From: Daphnia carinata
Lineage: Eukaryota > Arthropoda > Branchiopoda > Diplostraca > Daphniidae
Length of the DNA stretch: 64,000 nucleotides
Direction of reading: 5' to 3'
Assembly: GCF_022539665.2 (NCBI RefSeq)
Contig: NC_081340.1
Span: 2,046,001-2,110,000, forward strand
A program made the translations under genes and the position numbers. This document shows, piece by piece, positions 15,219 through 26,210 of this stretch (its first letter is position 1; each line of letters opens with the position of its first letter). The notes below the pieces were generated by a model. The model was not told the origin of the DNA. It made no database searches and was given only the letters and a program-made list of their open reading frames with translations.

Positions 15219-15269
15219 AAAAGTCGGGCTTATTTTGCCGGGTTGCCCAACAAAATAAGCCCGACTTTT
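15219..15269. repeat. Perfect 19-bp hairpin at the centre of the fold-back element
   Basis: Bases 15,219-15,237 (core AGTCGGGCTTATTTTG) pair perfectly with 15,251-15,269 around a 13-base loop. The stem carries the same AAGCCCGACTT motif that is repeated at both ends of the element, so this is probably the axis of the inverted repeat. Confidence 0.85.
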
Positions 15270-15398
15270 TGTGTTTTTAAGTTTAATTAAAAAAACTATA
15301 AGGCCAATTGAAAAACAAATTCGATTTCCGTCGTAGGCATTCAATTCTCAATCGAAATCGTGTATTTGAAGCCAAACTTGAAATTTGGCCAAAAATGA

Positions 15399-15424
15399 AA
15401 AAGTGGGAAGGCCTTCCCACTTTT
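15399..15424. repeat. Perfect 26-bp palindrome
   Basis: AAAAGTGGGAAGG followed directly by its reverse complement. Looser versions occur in the left arm (about 14,891-14,922) and in the related element at 56,732-56,757, where the core is again AAGGCCTT. The recurrence at three sites marks it as a structural part of this repeat family. Confidence 0.85.
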
Positions 15425-16374
15425 GTCGAAATCGGCAAAAAACTAAATCTCTTGGAATTCGATAAAAATTACAGGGTATAGTCAAAATTGAACGCTGAGT
15501 TTGATTCTGTTAGTGGTTTTCTCGTTAAACAAGCCATTTTCGAAATATCCTAAAAAAATGTACATTGTATTCTGAATAAATTTTGTGTATTTCAAGCCAA
15601 ACTTGAAATTTGGCCAAAGGTGAGAAGGCTAGCGCTGTCGCGTACTGGCGCGCTAGTTTTTCGCAAAATGCAGCACAAATATTCGGTGTGTTTAAAAAAC
15701 GATTGACTTAATGAAAAAAGTAAAAATTTTCCCGGAATCAGCATTCAATTTTGTGTATATTCTGCGATATTCAACGAATTCCAATGAGTGTCAGTTTTTG
15801 CAGTAAAAAATTTTAAGCCCGACTACGTAAGCCCGACTAAGTAAGCCCGACTTTTCTTATTTTTCTTGTTTTTTATGTTTAATTAAAAAACTATCAGACT
15901 AATTGAAAAATAAACTTGATTTTGGTGACTAACATTGTATTCTGAATAAATTTTATGTATTTTAAGCCAAATTTGAAATTTGGTCGAAGGTAAGAAGGCT
16001 AGCGCTATCGCGTACTGGCGCGCTAGTTTTTCGCAAGATGCAGCACAAATATTTTTATTATATTAAATAAAATACAGAATTTCGATCAGATTTGAATGCT
16101 TATCGCGGAAATCTAGTTGATTTTTCAGTTGCCCTTATAGTTTTTTTTATAAACGTAAAAAACGAAAAATAATGTTGGGGCGCTAATATAACTCTTTCTC
16201 TTTTATTTTAAAAGCAGTTGATTTAACAAGAAACACCAATAACCAATTTAACGAGAAAACCAATAACTTAATTTATTATGCCGTGGGATTTTGCCAGGTG
16301 CAATTTTTTTTGGCAATGCTAGAAAACAGCAGACATGTTTACAGAAAAAAATGTATTTAATTAATTTTCTGACA

Positions 16375-18329
16375 TTAACGCCCACGTCTAACGACCAAAC
16401 GAAAATCAATTGGTTCGCTGGGAACAAGATTAAGATCTAACACCATGGAAATGTCTTGTGAGGTTACTGGATGTACCTCGTAATTCAGGACGATCTAAGA
16501 AACGAAATCATGTTCAACTACTTTAGATTTCATTCAACCATACATTACTAACAATTTACCTCTGCAACACCAAGAAGAATTTCCTGTTCAGCGAGTCTTC
16601 TGCCTGGGCACATTCGAGCACCGTGGCCGAAGGGTACGGATGCGTACGGATGAGGCAACTCTTTTTTATCAACAAAGCGCCATGGATTGAATTTTAAAGG
16701 GTTGGAAAAATAGCGATCCATCCGACTGATAATTGGCGTCACCCCTACCACCAAAGTCTGTAACGGTTACAAACAGTTAGACACAAAAAAAAAACAAAAA
16801 AAACATAAAATACGAATTACTCCTTTTGGAACACGGTAACCAGACAATATAGCGTCTGAACTAATTATCCTTGAAGTGCCTCCCGCAGTAGGATGCAATC
16901 GGAGCGTTTCTTTTAAACAAGCCCTCAGTAAAGGAGGTGCATAGCCAGGTCGCAATTTGTTTGCAATTAAATCGTCATACACTGCAGCCTGAATTGGTGG
17001 ATTCCTCGCCAACTCGTAAAGTATCATCGTCACTACCGTGCCAGTCTATACAGCAGAAAGCCGGTAACATTTTTGAAACGTTATTTTGACATAAGATAAT
17101 TACAGCGTCAATTCCACCTTGGAATATTTCGGTCAATAGAAGATTTTTCTCCGTTTCAGATAGGTTATTATTCTCCAATAAGTGGCACAATATTGGATCC
17201 TCTTCCAAGAAAACGGCTGGATTTTGTTTTAGTTTTTGGCGAGCTTCCTGTAAGTATTTCACGGCATTCCTACAACAGCAAAAGAAAAACGAAACACACA
17301 AAAAAAAAAGAAAAAAACAGGTACATGACTAGCGTTAGTTAAGCATTCTCTATGAAAAGAAACTATATTTTCCTCACATCATCATGAGGTCCTGTGTAGA
17401 TTCAATAATTTTATAAGATTTAGTCCTCCATAGTTTCCACCATGGTGGTTGGTGAAAAGTTTCGCCAAGCGCTTTTAAAAATTGTATGTTGGCTTTGACA
17501 ATTGCATCACATTCTTGCAAATTAGCTGAAAGGCAATTTAGTCTTCTCCCGTAACAGATTACGCCGATCGCTTCATAGAAAAATTCGTATCATTAGGAGC
17601 ACTTCTTGACATACATATAAATATATAATATGCAGACCTTCAAGAGAATACTGAAAAGCATGCTGGACAAAGTCTTGTACGATTCCATCAGCATTTGTTT
17701 TTGGAAGCAGACTAGCTGAGAATTCTTTGGCTACAGCTTGTTGCCTGTTCCAATAGCTGTGAACAGTTTTTAACTTGAGCAGGATCTGTACATTTTGCCT
17801 CATTCTGTACCATTCCTCACCATTACTGTAAATTATAATTTTTTTTATTTTTGTCAATTTGCTTTGGTTTGATTTTTTCGACTTACTCAGGGACAATACC
17901 AACAGCTTCATATTTGCGTTTTCTATAGTCTTTCAGAGCATCAAATGTAGGTCTCTGTGGATATTTTCCTTCATGGTCAAACATTGTTTGTATGTCATTT
18001 GGGTTGAAAAGCAACACAGATGGTGTATTGCCCATTTTCAATTTAACAATTTCACCATACTGCCTATGTAAATCAGCAAATCCATCTAATAATCTCGGAA
18101 TGTTGTATGGGCCTGTTTAAAGTAACAAATATACCATATATTAGGAATGAATCAAGCTGACATGAAAAAAAAATCCATTAGTTGTTCAAAAATGATTACC
18201 TAAAGGGGAAAACAAGAGAGCATTGCCTACCAAAGGCAATGGTTGTGGTCCAGGAATTTCTTCATATCTCTTATGAGTACAATAATTTCTGCAAAACCCT
18301 CCGTGTCTAAGCAAGCCTGACGGACGCAT
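16375..18329 (-). CDS. Mitochondrial-clan cytochrome P450, complete 8-exon gene
   Basis: Haem-thiolate monooxygenase predicted to work in the mitochondrion with adrenodoxin-type electron donors. Coding exons: 18,329-18,200; 18,112-17,887; 17,825-17,638; 17,570-17,378; 17,269-17,104; 17,045-16,821; 16,757-16,560; 16,494-16,375. All phases agree and give 481 residues, near the family norm. The N-terminus ([20 protein letters not shown]) is basic with no acidic residue and no membrane anchor, as in an import presequence, then [12 protein letters not shown]. Visible motifs: C-helix WYRMR (W124), I-helix GGIDATGT (297-304), K-helix ETLR (E347, R350) and the haem loop [12 protein letters not shown] with Cys426. 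The GRRLAEQE ending and basic residues are mitochondrial-clan features. The Thr usually following the I-helix Asp is Ala here. The substrate is unknown; it could be a crustacean-specific detoxifying or an ecdysteroid-type member, and I cannot assign a CYP number. Repeats flank both sides. Confidence 0.9.
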
Positions 18330-18485
18330 GTGGTAACACACGAACTTTAAAGTTTAATGAAAAAAGAAAGGAAGCAAAACAAAACCATTCAAAACCATCA
18401 AATATCTGCAATGTTTATGTTGGTAAAAAAACAGGTGGCGACTACTGGCAATTTAGTTTTCGGCGCAGGAGGTATAGCGCGTTGT

Positions 18486-18511
18486 GTGGCCGTAATTATA
18501 GTAGGCCATGC
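18486..18511. repeat. 26-bp direct repeat flanking the large inverted repeat, left copy
   Basis: Matches 30,338-30,363 at 24 of 26 positions in the same orientation, although the DNA between them is an inverted repeat. It lies about 180 bp outside the left arm and upstream of the P450 start. Confidence 0.6.
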
Positions 18512-20359
18512 TTAGGTGCGACAGCTATCCTTTCGGGGCCCACCTCGACTGAAGCCTGTTTATGGTCTGGGTTACTTATAGCAAGAGACGCCTAGTGGCC
18601 GATCTTGAACTAAATGGTAACCCAACACTAGTAAATGCTCCGACTGGAAAAACTTCCGACTTGTTGTACCGCTCAAATTCGCCATTTTGATGATATATTC
18701 AATCGTGGATTTCCTATCGAATTCCCGTGTCTTGAAAAAGGTAATGTCAAAGTGATGTAGTACGTATTATACCAAAAAAAGGATCATAACTCTTAGGGAA
18801 GTAATGATGTATTGCAAGTGTTGAAGAATTGTTTGCTGTGAAAGGGTATATGATACAATTTTGCATTGCATAATCTATACTGTTAATTTTACCACTATGG
18901 CTACACATTTGAAGCATTAAGATAGATTTTACTTAAAGGTTTGGTTTTCTTCAGGTGTTTGTCTTAGCAGATACTGATATGTAATATCTGCCATACCCAA
19001 AGCTACTTACGAAATCAACAGGATCAACTAGATAGGTATCACCAATGTTATACTACCTTCTCTTCTGAAAAAGGTAGTAGATAACACATGTGAAAGTGGT
19101 AAAATTCACCAAGTAAAAGCTCAGAGAGTAATTGTTTTATGGTTACAATCATCAGTATGTAAATAAAAATACAACAATAATATATCAGTAAAGCAATAAC
19201 TTGGTTATCTAAATTTTCATTTTACAGATTATTGTTGTATTTGTAACATGTCTCCCAGCTTTAAGTATTATTAACACATTGGTACAAGAGTATTATACTG
19301 TAGCTATACATAACATTTTGTATTTGTTTTTTTTTATTCATATTAAATGTATCATTCATTTTCTTCTGTCTTCTTGTTTCATAGATTGCCTGCTGTTCAT
19401 TTCTTACTGATCCGCTTTTATTATTTGAAAGCAAAAGGGCAAAATGCACACGAACCAGTTATCCAGAATGTGTAGAAGAGATTGTAAGACAAGAGTGCTC
19501 TTTCTAAACTTCAAAGCTATTGCTAAACTTCAAAGCTATTGCTAAATCACCATTGTTTTGCCAGACTGGTGGTAACAATATTTTCATTTATTGTTATTAT
19601 TATCTATTCATGATTTTGAAATTTTTTACCCCTAACGGATTTTTTTTTGTTGCTATAGGTACAGTTCTTGACAGTGACACAGAGGAGAGAGAGCCAAGAT
19701 TTCATTCTCAATAACAAGCTGATGTTTTTTTTTATAAAAAGGTTAGGAAGGAACAAAATTGTTAAATGATAGTTATGGCCAACAAATATTGATTTATACT
19801 TTTTAGGTTGAGGTTCCCAACTGTCAATGTTAAGTCCTATTCTGTTATTGTAGTTAACAAGGTAAATTGGTTTTCTTTAACATATTTTGTGAAAACATGG
19901 TTCTGTAATTTTTTAAAAATTTTTTTTTTGTTATATAGCTAGGTGAATGTGTCTGTGTCTGAAGAATGTAAATGTGACTACAAGAGGAAGAATCAGGAGT
20001 TAGGCAAGATAGAAACGTTCGTCAACAAGGTAAATGCTTATTTTTTTAATTTTTCAAAATGTATATTTGGTTAATACTTTTACTGAAGCATGGTGTTTAG
20101 TGGGAAATCCATTTTGAACAGCTTAGGGAAACCCTGAGGACTTAACTTAACATAAGCCATTATTGTTGGCACTTTCGCCATAGTAAAACAAATCTAAAGT
20201 CTATTGGAGTTGGTTTTCACTTATACTCGCTATTTACTACTAGACTTTCTAAAACTCAGACTTCGGCAAGTGACGGTGTGAAGACCCGATTTTGTCGGCA
20301 GCGAACTGGCAGCCAACGTCTTAGGAGTACTGCTTTTCCACAGTACTTTGGTTTCCCGT

Positions 20360-20925
20360 TCACAGGTGGGCTGTTTTGTTTCAGTTTTGGTTCACAGGTG
20401 GGCTGTTTTTTTTTTCTTGTTTCGGTTTCCGATCACAGGTGGCGCGAAATTAAAGGTTTAGGTTTTGCCATTCGGCGGCGTGAAGTTTTCTAAGATGTTT
20501 CAGTTTCCTTTATAGGTGGCGGAAAGAATGTTAGGGTTCCCGATAATAGGTGGCTCTGGCGCTGCTGTATAGTTTCGAATTTCGGATAATAGGTGGCTTG
20601 GCTGTATAGTTTCCATTTTCGGATAATAGGTGGCTCGCTAAAATATTTGGATTTCCCGATAATAGGGTCTCTGCTAATATGTTTTGATTTCCCTGTAATA
20701 GGTGGCTCTGCTAAAATGTTTCAATTTCGCGATAATAGGTGGCTCTACTCAAATGTTTCCATTTCCTGATAATAGGTAGCTCTATTCAATTTCCTGGTAA
20801 TAGGTGGCTCTGCTGAAATGCTTCGATTTCCAGATAATAGGGGCTCTACTGAAATGTTTCGATTGCCCGATAATAGGTGGCTCTACTGAAATGTTTCGAT
20901 TTCTCGATATTAGGTGGCCCAGGTT
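20360..20925 (+). repeat. Minisatellite of about 36 bp, left arm
   Basis: About ten imperfect copies of a unit built around CCCGATAATAGGTGGCTCTGC followed by GAAATGTTTCGATTT lie in 20,530-20,925. They are preceded from about 20,360 by more diverged copies with CACAGGTGGGCTGTTTT. Stops in all frames and unit lengths that are not fixed argue against a coding role. Confidence 0.75.
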
Positions 20926-22378
20926 TACATTATCCTCGTGTCATGACATCCTACATTGTTTTCATGAAGATGACCAGTACCTATTGGCAGCCTTTGAAGC
21001 TTTTTAGTTGCGTCGAAGAATTTCGTTCCTTGTCTGGTGAGTGGTTTATAATCTTCCTATTCTATTATCACCTTTTTTCTGTAGGATAATGCTGTAAAAC
21101 ATTAATTTTAGAACTTTTGAGTATCGACTGTCGCTATAAAAATGGAAATTTTTCTTGCTAGTCACTTCAAGGCAATAATACCTATGCTGTAAAACAGTTC
21201 ACGAAATATGATCATCTGTTCTTCTTAGTGACAAGGTGAGAAAGATTTGTAGAGTAAATTAAAGAGTCAGTAAATTTCTTTTCTGCCTAAAAAGGCATTG
21301 AGGAAGACAATTTGAGAAAAGGGCAAAAAAGTTATTTTCATTGCAACCATCCCACATGAAAATGCTGCGGAGTTCAATAAAGAATAGAGCAAATGATTTC
21401 CTGTGGTCTGAGCAATGTGCTCAATTCACTAGACATCTGTCATTTGGTTTAAAGAATTCCTAATGAAGATTTTAATTTTCTTCTGAATAATCCAGAACAT
21501 GTTGATCCTAAGGACATGATCCTGACCCACAGCAATTATCATCACTAAAAGGTTTCACCAAATGCAGTTTATTTGCAATGAAGAAGTGTTTACAGTGGAA
21601 AATGTTGAAAGGTAGTACAATATTACTTGTTATCCTATTAAACTAATACATGTTTTAAATTGCCAATGGATTGACTGGGCAGATGAGGTTTGCAAAACCG
21701 AGCAGGATTCAAGTAACATCCTATTAGACGTTTCCAAATGCGGGACCAAAGGATCTTAAATTAATATATCCAAGTGTAAGCAGACCTTGTATGGCAAACG
21801 AGCGCCTAATGCTCATGGAGATCGCAGTTTGCTTCACTTTAAGTGCCATTCAATAATCCTCGCTGCCAAGAGAGTTGTTTCTAACACTATTATTCTGGAC
21901 TGACGCCCACAGAACTAAGGTTCGATGTAAAGGGTGGTCGTGAGGATTTGGTGGATACTGCAGGTAAACTTTTACGTTTAGTGACCAAAACGATTATCAT
22001 TATAAGATGTTTTCAAAGGTACGTACAACGACGAATTGTTAAATCCGTGGAATATCATCGTTGCAAATACGATTTAACTGGGAGAAATTCTGCCGGTAAA
22101 ATGGTAAGTTTATTGAGACGATTGTTTGGATCAACTTCCATGAAGCATCTCTGTAGATTTTCGAAGAGGTCTTTATCGTACCATAGAAGCGGCCATTTAT
22201 GCAGATGAACATCTGCTGGATCACATTACCACAATTTCTTAAGACAATGATGGAAACGATCCCTTTATATCGCTTGGGGTCGACTTCAAACATGAACTTA
22301 GGTAATCTACAGCTTTTTTTGCCATTTGATAAAACATTTTAAGGGTACTATTTGGCATCCGTTGAATTTTTCTGGAGG

Positions 22379-22800
22379 TTAGCGCGCAGAGCATTGGTGA
22401 ACCTGGCACGCACACGGCGTAAAATACGTTTTTCGCTGGTGCGGCATCATTGGGAATTCAACCTCCTTACAAGTAAACTGGGTAAAAAAAAGTTTTAGCC
22501 ATTTCATTAATGAAAAGATAGTTGCTGTCAAAACTACTCCACCCGCAAAATCATCAATATAATAATAGATGCAGTACCTCAAGGACGAGAGTTATCATCA
22601 AGGTATTTTAAACTTCTGTAATCAAAAACGCATTTCAAGTTGTATCTTTCTTATGGTTTGCCTAGTATTTGGTTGAGCTGGCCTAACGGGTTAACTAAAA
22701 CGAAGGAGTACATTTTTATGCTTTTGCGGGTTAAAGCATGCAATAGGTTCTTAGAAAGTTCATATACGTTTTCACGTAATTCTACCCTATTTCCAGCCAT
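22379..22800 (-). pseudogene. Decayed reverse-transcriptase-like remnant, left arm
   Basis: Mirror copy of 26,211-26,632. The reading is interrupted by stops and shifts frame. It shows FVLVNPLG, then NLKCVFDYRSLKYLDD, then YYIDDFAGG. This order resembles retroelement reverse transcriptase (the FCVDYRxLN block followed by the YxDD catalytic box), as in Ty3/gypsy-type elements. The similarity is weak and judged by eye. No integrase, protease, RNase H or LTR was recognised. Confidence 0.3.
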
Positions 22801-23684
22801 TTATGCGGTGCATCTTCTTGTGGCCAAGAGAACGAGGTCACTGGTTTAAGCGAATGCATCGTTATGGGAGTACGAATTTCAATCCGAAACAGAGCTTTCA
22901 CGTTACTGCATAAGCAGGGAATACCATTCCACCAATGCAACTTATTTTTGATGTCCCAGAATGTCCTGTATAGCCTGTAAAGTTAACATGCAAGTAATCT
23001 CAACATTAAGCTAAACAGGTAGCTGTTAATTCTTGATTATTATTCTTAATTCTAATTCAGTTTATTAGTTGGTTAAGTGTTTGCAGTTTACATTTTAGAA
23101 TGGGCTTCAAAGCGTAAGTTGCAGATGTAATGATTGTTTGGATTCCCATATTAACGTTTCAAAAACAATTTCTTCTTCTTACAAATGGATTTGTAAGTAT
23201 AAATAAAGCCGTTATTTAAACATGTATTAATCTACATAACATTTTACTTTTCGATAGATAACGTTTTTTTTTTATCATACTAAGCTCACCGCTTTCGATA
23301 ATGGAAAGTTAAAATAGGATTAAAGAATGTCAGGTATGAGTATAATGTTTTATTTGCAATTAATATGGTTTTTCAGAAGCTCGTGACAGAATGTACGAAA
23401 ATACCTAATATGACGAATTTATTTATCATGTAAGCTATTTAAACAAAACAAACAAAAGATATGCTAACTATATTTTATCTTCATTTTTAGATTAGTTATA
23501 ATACTGTATCTCAAAATGTGCCTGTTTGGAGTAAGACACCGAATAAATTGTAAGGATTGGATGGAAGACGTGGAATTTCTATGCTCTATTCAGAGCCCCC
23601 TGCGGTATTTAAGTTTTAAAAAATTGAAGTGTATATCTGGGCTCCCTTCTTTCTGTAGCCCCGTTTCCCCTTGACTCATAATAA

Positions 23685-24001
23685 GCCCGTAGGGGGTCAT
23701 GCCCCTACTGTACGGTATATATAAAAATAACATATACCGAGGTTTGGAGGGCTCTGGCCGGAAAGGGGACGTGGGGGTCCGCTTAGTCCGATGATGTGTT
23801 CACGGAGGGCGACGTGGCTACCCACAAATCCGAACTAAAGGTTAATCGCTCCAGTAAAAATGTTCCATATCTTCGGCTCTTCTTCCGGCTTCTCTTAGCC
23901 AATCACCGGGTAATCTCCCCGGTGGGTCAACAAGGCAGTGTCTCCCCCTGCCTGGGTTGACGGCAACTTTTGAAAGGGCTATTGTGCCTTTTTAAAGTTG
24001 C
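23685..24001. other. Hairpin-rich block, left arm copy
   Basis: Five clear stems follow each other: GTAGGGG/CCCCTAC (23,689-23,708), CGGTATAT/ATATACCG (23,713-23,739), CACCGGG/CCCGGTG (23,904-23,924), a two-part stem GTCAAC..GGCAG/CTGCC..GTTGAC (23,926-23,961) and a two-part stem GCAACTTT..AAAGG/CCTTT..AAAGTTGC (23,963-24,001). The block is more GC-rich than its AT-rich surroundings. This could be a structured RNA or the structured end of a mobile element. I do not recognise any known RNA family in it. Confidence 0.5.
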
Positions 24002-24275
24002 AAAAATAATTATGATGTGCAGAGAATTGTCAATAAATTTTTTTAATAAAATATTTTTTGCAAAATTTGTTTCTTTCATTGTCTGTGTGCGCTGTGTTCA
24101 CACATTACATTTATCAACTTTTTCTTCTTATTTAGCTTGATCAGTTCACCTTTTTTGTTTAGGACACCTTAGATGGTAAGCATTCTTTCCATTGGTTTAT
24201 CGTTTATCAGTAAGCGTTCAATTATTATTTATTACACTCTTTGAATTCAATTATTCCTTTGAGTTCAGTTATTGT

Positions 24276-24335
24276 ATAGGGATCGAACACTGGATGTTCG
24301 GCATACCACGCCGATGCTCTACCAATGAGCCATGA
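24276..24335 (-). pseudogene. tRNA-like sequence 1 (degenerate)
   Basis: On the minus strand a D-arm (GCTC ATTGGTA GAGC) is followed by an anticodon arm (TCGGC GTGGTAT GCCGA, five base pairs, seven-base loop with T33, triplet GGT) and a B-box-like TGTTCGATCCC. The acceptor and T stems do not pair properly, so a functional tRNA is unlikely. It resembles tRNA-like sequence 3 closely and is in opposite orientation to it. Confidence 0.35.
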
Positions 24336-24460
24336 ATCATGTGTTGTCAACTTGGCTTTTTTCTAGTCACTTACGGAGTTGCATTTACACTTTAAATAAA
24401 ACTGAGAAGCAATACTGCAATATTCTTTTCTACATTCAATCTGCTTCATTTTTATACATC

Positions 24461-24526
24461 TACTGAGGTTTGAACCCACGGTAACAGGTATGGCAGCTAT
24501 TGGCTCTACCACAGAGCTAAGGACCT
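24461..24526 (-). pseudogene. tRNA-like sequence 2 (degenerate)
   Basis: On the minus strand there is a good A-box/D-arm (TTAGCTCTGTGGTAGAGC) and a B-box (GGGTTCAAACC) at tRNA-like spacing. The loop contains CTGCCAT, which would be a Gly GCC anticodon, but the anticodon stem is irregular and the acceptor stem is not complementary. It is probably a tRNA pseudogene or a tRNA-derived promoter. Confidence 0.35.
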
Positions 24527-24624
24527 TGTAAAAGCAACAGAAAGATAAACATATAGTTCTGAAAGACTGCATAAACATCCTAGACGATAACATATGATAT
24601 GCGATAATAAAACTTTTAGATATG

Positions 24625-24691
24625 TCTCGTGGCTCAATGTTAGAGCATCGGCGTTGCACGCTGAATGTCTGGGGATCGGTTCCCATACGAG
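24625..24691 (+). pseudogene. tRNA-like sequence 3 (degenerate)
   Basis: D-arm GCTC AATGTTA GAGC, anticodon arm TCGGC GTTGCAC GCTGA with T33 and triplet TGC (Ala), and partial acceptor complementarity (CTCG near the start, CGAG at the end). The T-arm reads GGGGATCGGTTCCC instead of the usual GGTTCGAATCC order, so function is doubtful. Confidence 0.35.
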
Positions 24692-25009
24692 TAAAACAAA
24701 ATACAAATACAAAACTTCAGAAAATATTCAGATATTGCACGTTGTTCCTTGAATCTGTTGAAGAATTCAAAGAGTGTAATAAATAATAATTGAACGCTTA
24801 CTGATAAACGATAAACCAATGGAAAGAATGCTTACCATCTAAGGTGTCCTAAACAAAAAAGGTGAACTGATCAAGCTAAATAAGAAGAAAAAGTTGATAA
24901 ATGTAATGTGTGAACACAGCGCACACAGACAATGAAAGAAACAAATTTTGCAAAAAATATTTTATTAAAAAAATTTATTGACAATTCTCTGCACATCATA
25001 ATTATTTTT

Positions 25010-25326
25010 GCAACTTTAAAAAGGCACAATAGCCCTTTCAAAAGTTGCCGTCAACCCAGGCAGGGGGAGACACTGCCTTGTTGACCCACCGGGGAGATTA
25101 CCCGGTGATTGGCTAAGAGAAGCCGGAAGAAGAGCCGAAGATATGGAACATTTTTACTGGAGCGATTAACCTTTAGTTCGGATTTGTGGGTAGCCACGTC
25201 GCCCTCCGTGAACACATCATCGGACTAAGCGGACCCCCACGTCCCCTTTCCGGCCAGAGCCCTCCAAACCTCGGTATATGTTATTTTTATATATACCGTA
25301 CAGTAGGGGCATGACCCCCTACGGGC
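25010..25326. other. Hairpin-rich block, right arm copy
   Basis: Reverse complement of 23,685-24,001 with the same run of five stems. Because a transcript through the whole locus could pair arm to arm, the local stems compete with one very long duplex. Confidence 0.5.
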
Positions 25327-26210
25327 TTATTATGAGTCAAGGGGAAACGGGGCTACAGAAAGAAGGGAGCCCAGATATACACTTCAATTTTTTAAAACTT
25401 AAATACCGCAGGGGGCTCTGAATAGAGCATAGAAATTCCACGTCTTCCATCCAATCCTTACAATTTATTCGGTGTCTTACTCCAAACAGGCACATTTTGA
25501 GATACAGTATTATAACTAATCTAAAAATGAAGATAAAATATAGTTAGCATATCTTTTGTTTGTTTTGTTTAAATAGCTTACATGATAAATAAATTCGTCA
25601 TATTAGGTATTTTCGTACATTCTGTCACGAGCTTCTGAAAAACCATATTAATTGCAAATAAAACATTATACTCATACCTGACATTCTTTAATCCTATTTT
25701 AACTTTCCATTATCGAAAGCGGTGAGCTTAGTATGATAAAAAAAAAACGTTATCTATCGAAAAGTAAAATGTTATGTAGATTAATACATGTTTAAATAAT
25801 GGCTTTATTTATACTTACAAATTCATTTGTAAGAAGAAGAAATTGTTTTTGAAACGTTAATATGGGAATCCAAACAATCATTACATCTGCAACTTACGCT
25901 TTGAAGCCCATTCTAAAATGTAAACTGCAAACACTTAACCAATTAATAAACTGAATTAGAATTAAGAATAATAATCAAGAATTAACAGCTATCTGTTTAG
26001 CTTAATGTTGAGATTACTTGCATGTTAACTTTACAGGCTATACAGGACATTCTGGGACATCAAAAATAAGTTGCATTGGTGGAATGGTATTCCCTGCTTA
26101 TGCAGTAACGTGAAAGCTCTGTTTCGGATTGAAATTCGTACTCCCATAACGATGCATTCGCTTAAACCAGTGACCTCGTTCTCTTGGCCACAAGAAGATG
26201 CACCGCATAA

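Larger units (their letters stand above)
14310..16310. repeat. Composite fold-back (inverted-repeat) element
   Basis: Modules recur in both orientations. The stretch 14,310-14,670 (a TTTAATTAAAC start, several GGGCTTACTTAG repeats, then a GCGCGCCAGTACGCGACAGC block) returns inverted at about 15,550-15,890. The block returns again, partly, at about 15,940-16,050. The segment near 14,700-14,840 returns in direct orientation at about 16,140-16,300. Between the arms lie a perfect hairpin (15,219-15,269) and a perfect palindrome (15,399-15,424). No transposase or other protein is encoded. This structure is typical of a non-autonomous fold-back or MITE-like DNA element, perhaps with nested insertions. 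A related copy lies at about 56,560-57,200. It ends about 65 bp past the stop codon of the P450 gene. Confidence 0.7.
18689..24248. repeat. Left arm of an 11.6-kb inverted repeat (palindrome)
   Basis: The 5,560-bp arm is repeated in reverse complement at 24,763-30,320. Paired coordinates add up to 49,011 over nearly the whole length and to 49,009 at the outer end, because of a 2-base difference in a T run (near 19,730). In the stretches I compared there were only isolated single-base differences, for example near 22,208, 22,287 and 23,023. The arm contains a minisatellite, a hairpin-rich block and reverse-transcriptase-like remnants, but no intact gene. It may be a large fold-back element, a duplicated and inverted segment, or an assembly artefact. 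Confidence 0.9.
24249..24762. other. Spacer (loop) of the large inverted repeat
   Basis: The arms match through a shared GAATTC on each side and then diverge. The 514-bp unique spacer has three tRNA-like sequences, at 24,276-24,335 (minus), 24,461-24,526 (minus) and 24,625-24,691 (plus), and no protein-coding frame that I trust. Confidence 0.75.

Noticed and set aside
22039-22293. 84-codon frame in the left arm (and its mirror at 26,718-26,972) as a gene
   Set aside because: No start context, splice sites or recognised domain; it lies next to broken reverse-transcriptase-like pieces and is probably part of a remnant.
24276-24691. Calling the three tRNA-like sequences functional tRNA genes
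   Set aside because: Acceptor and T stems do not pair well in any of them, and one has a scrambled T-loop.
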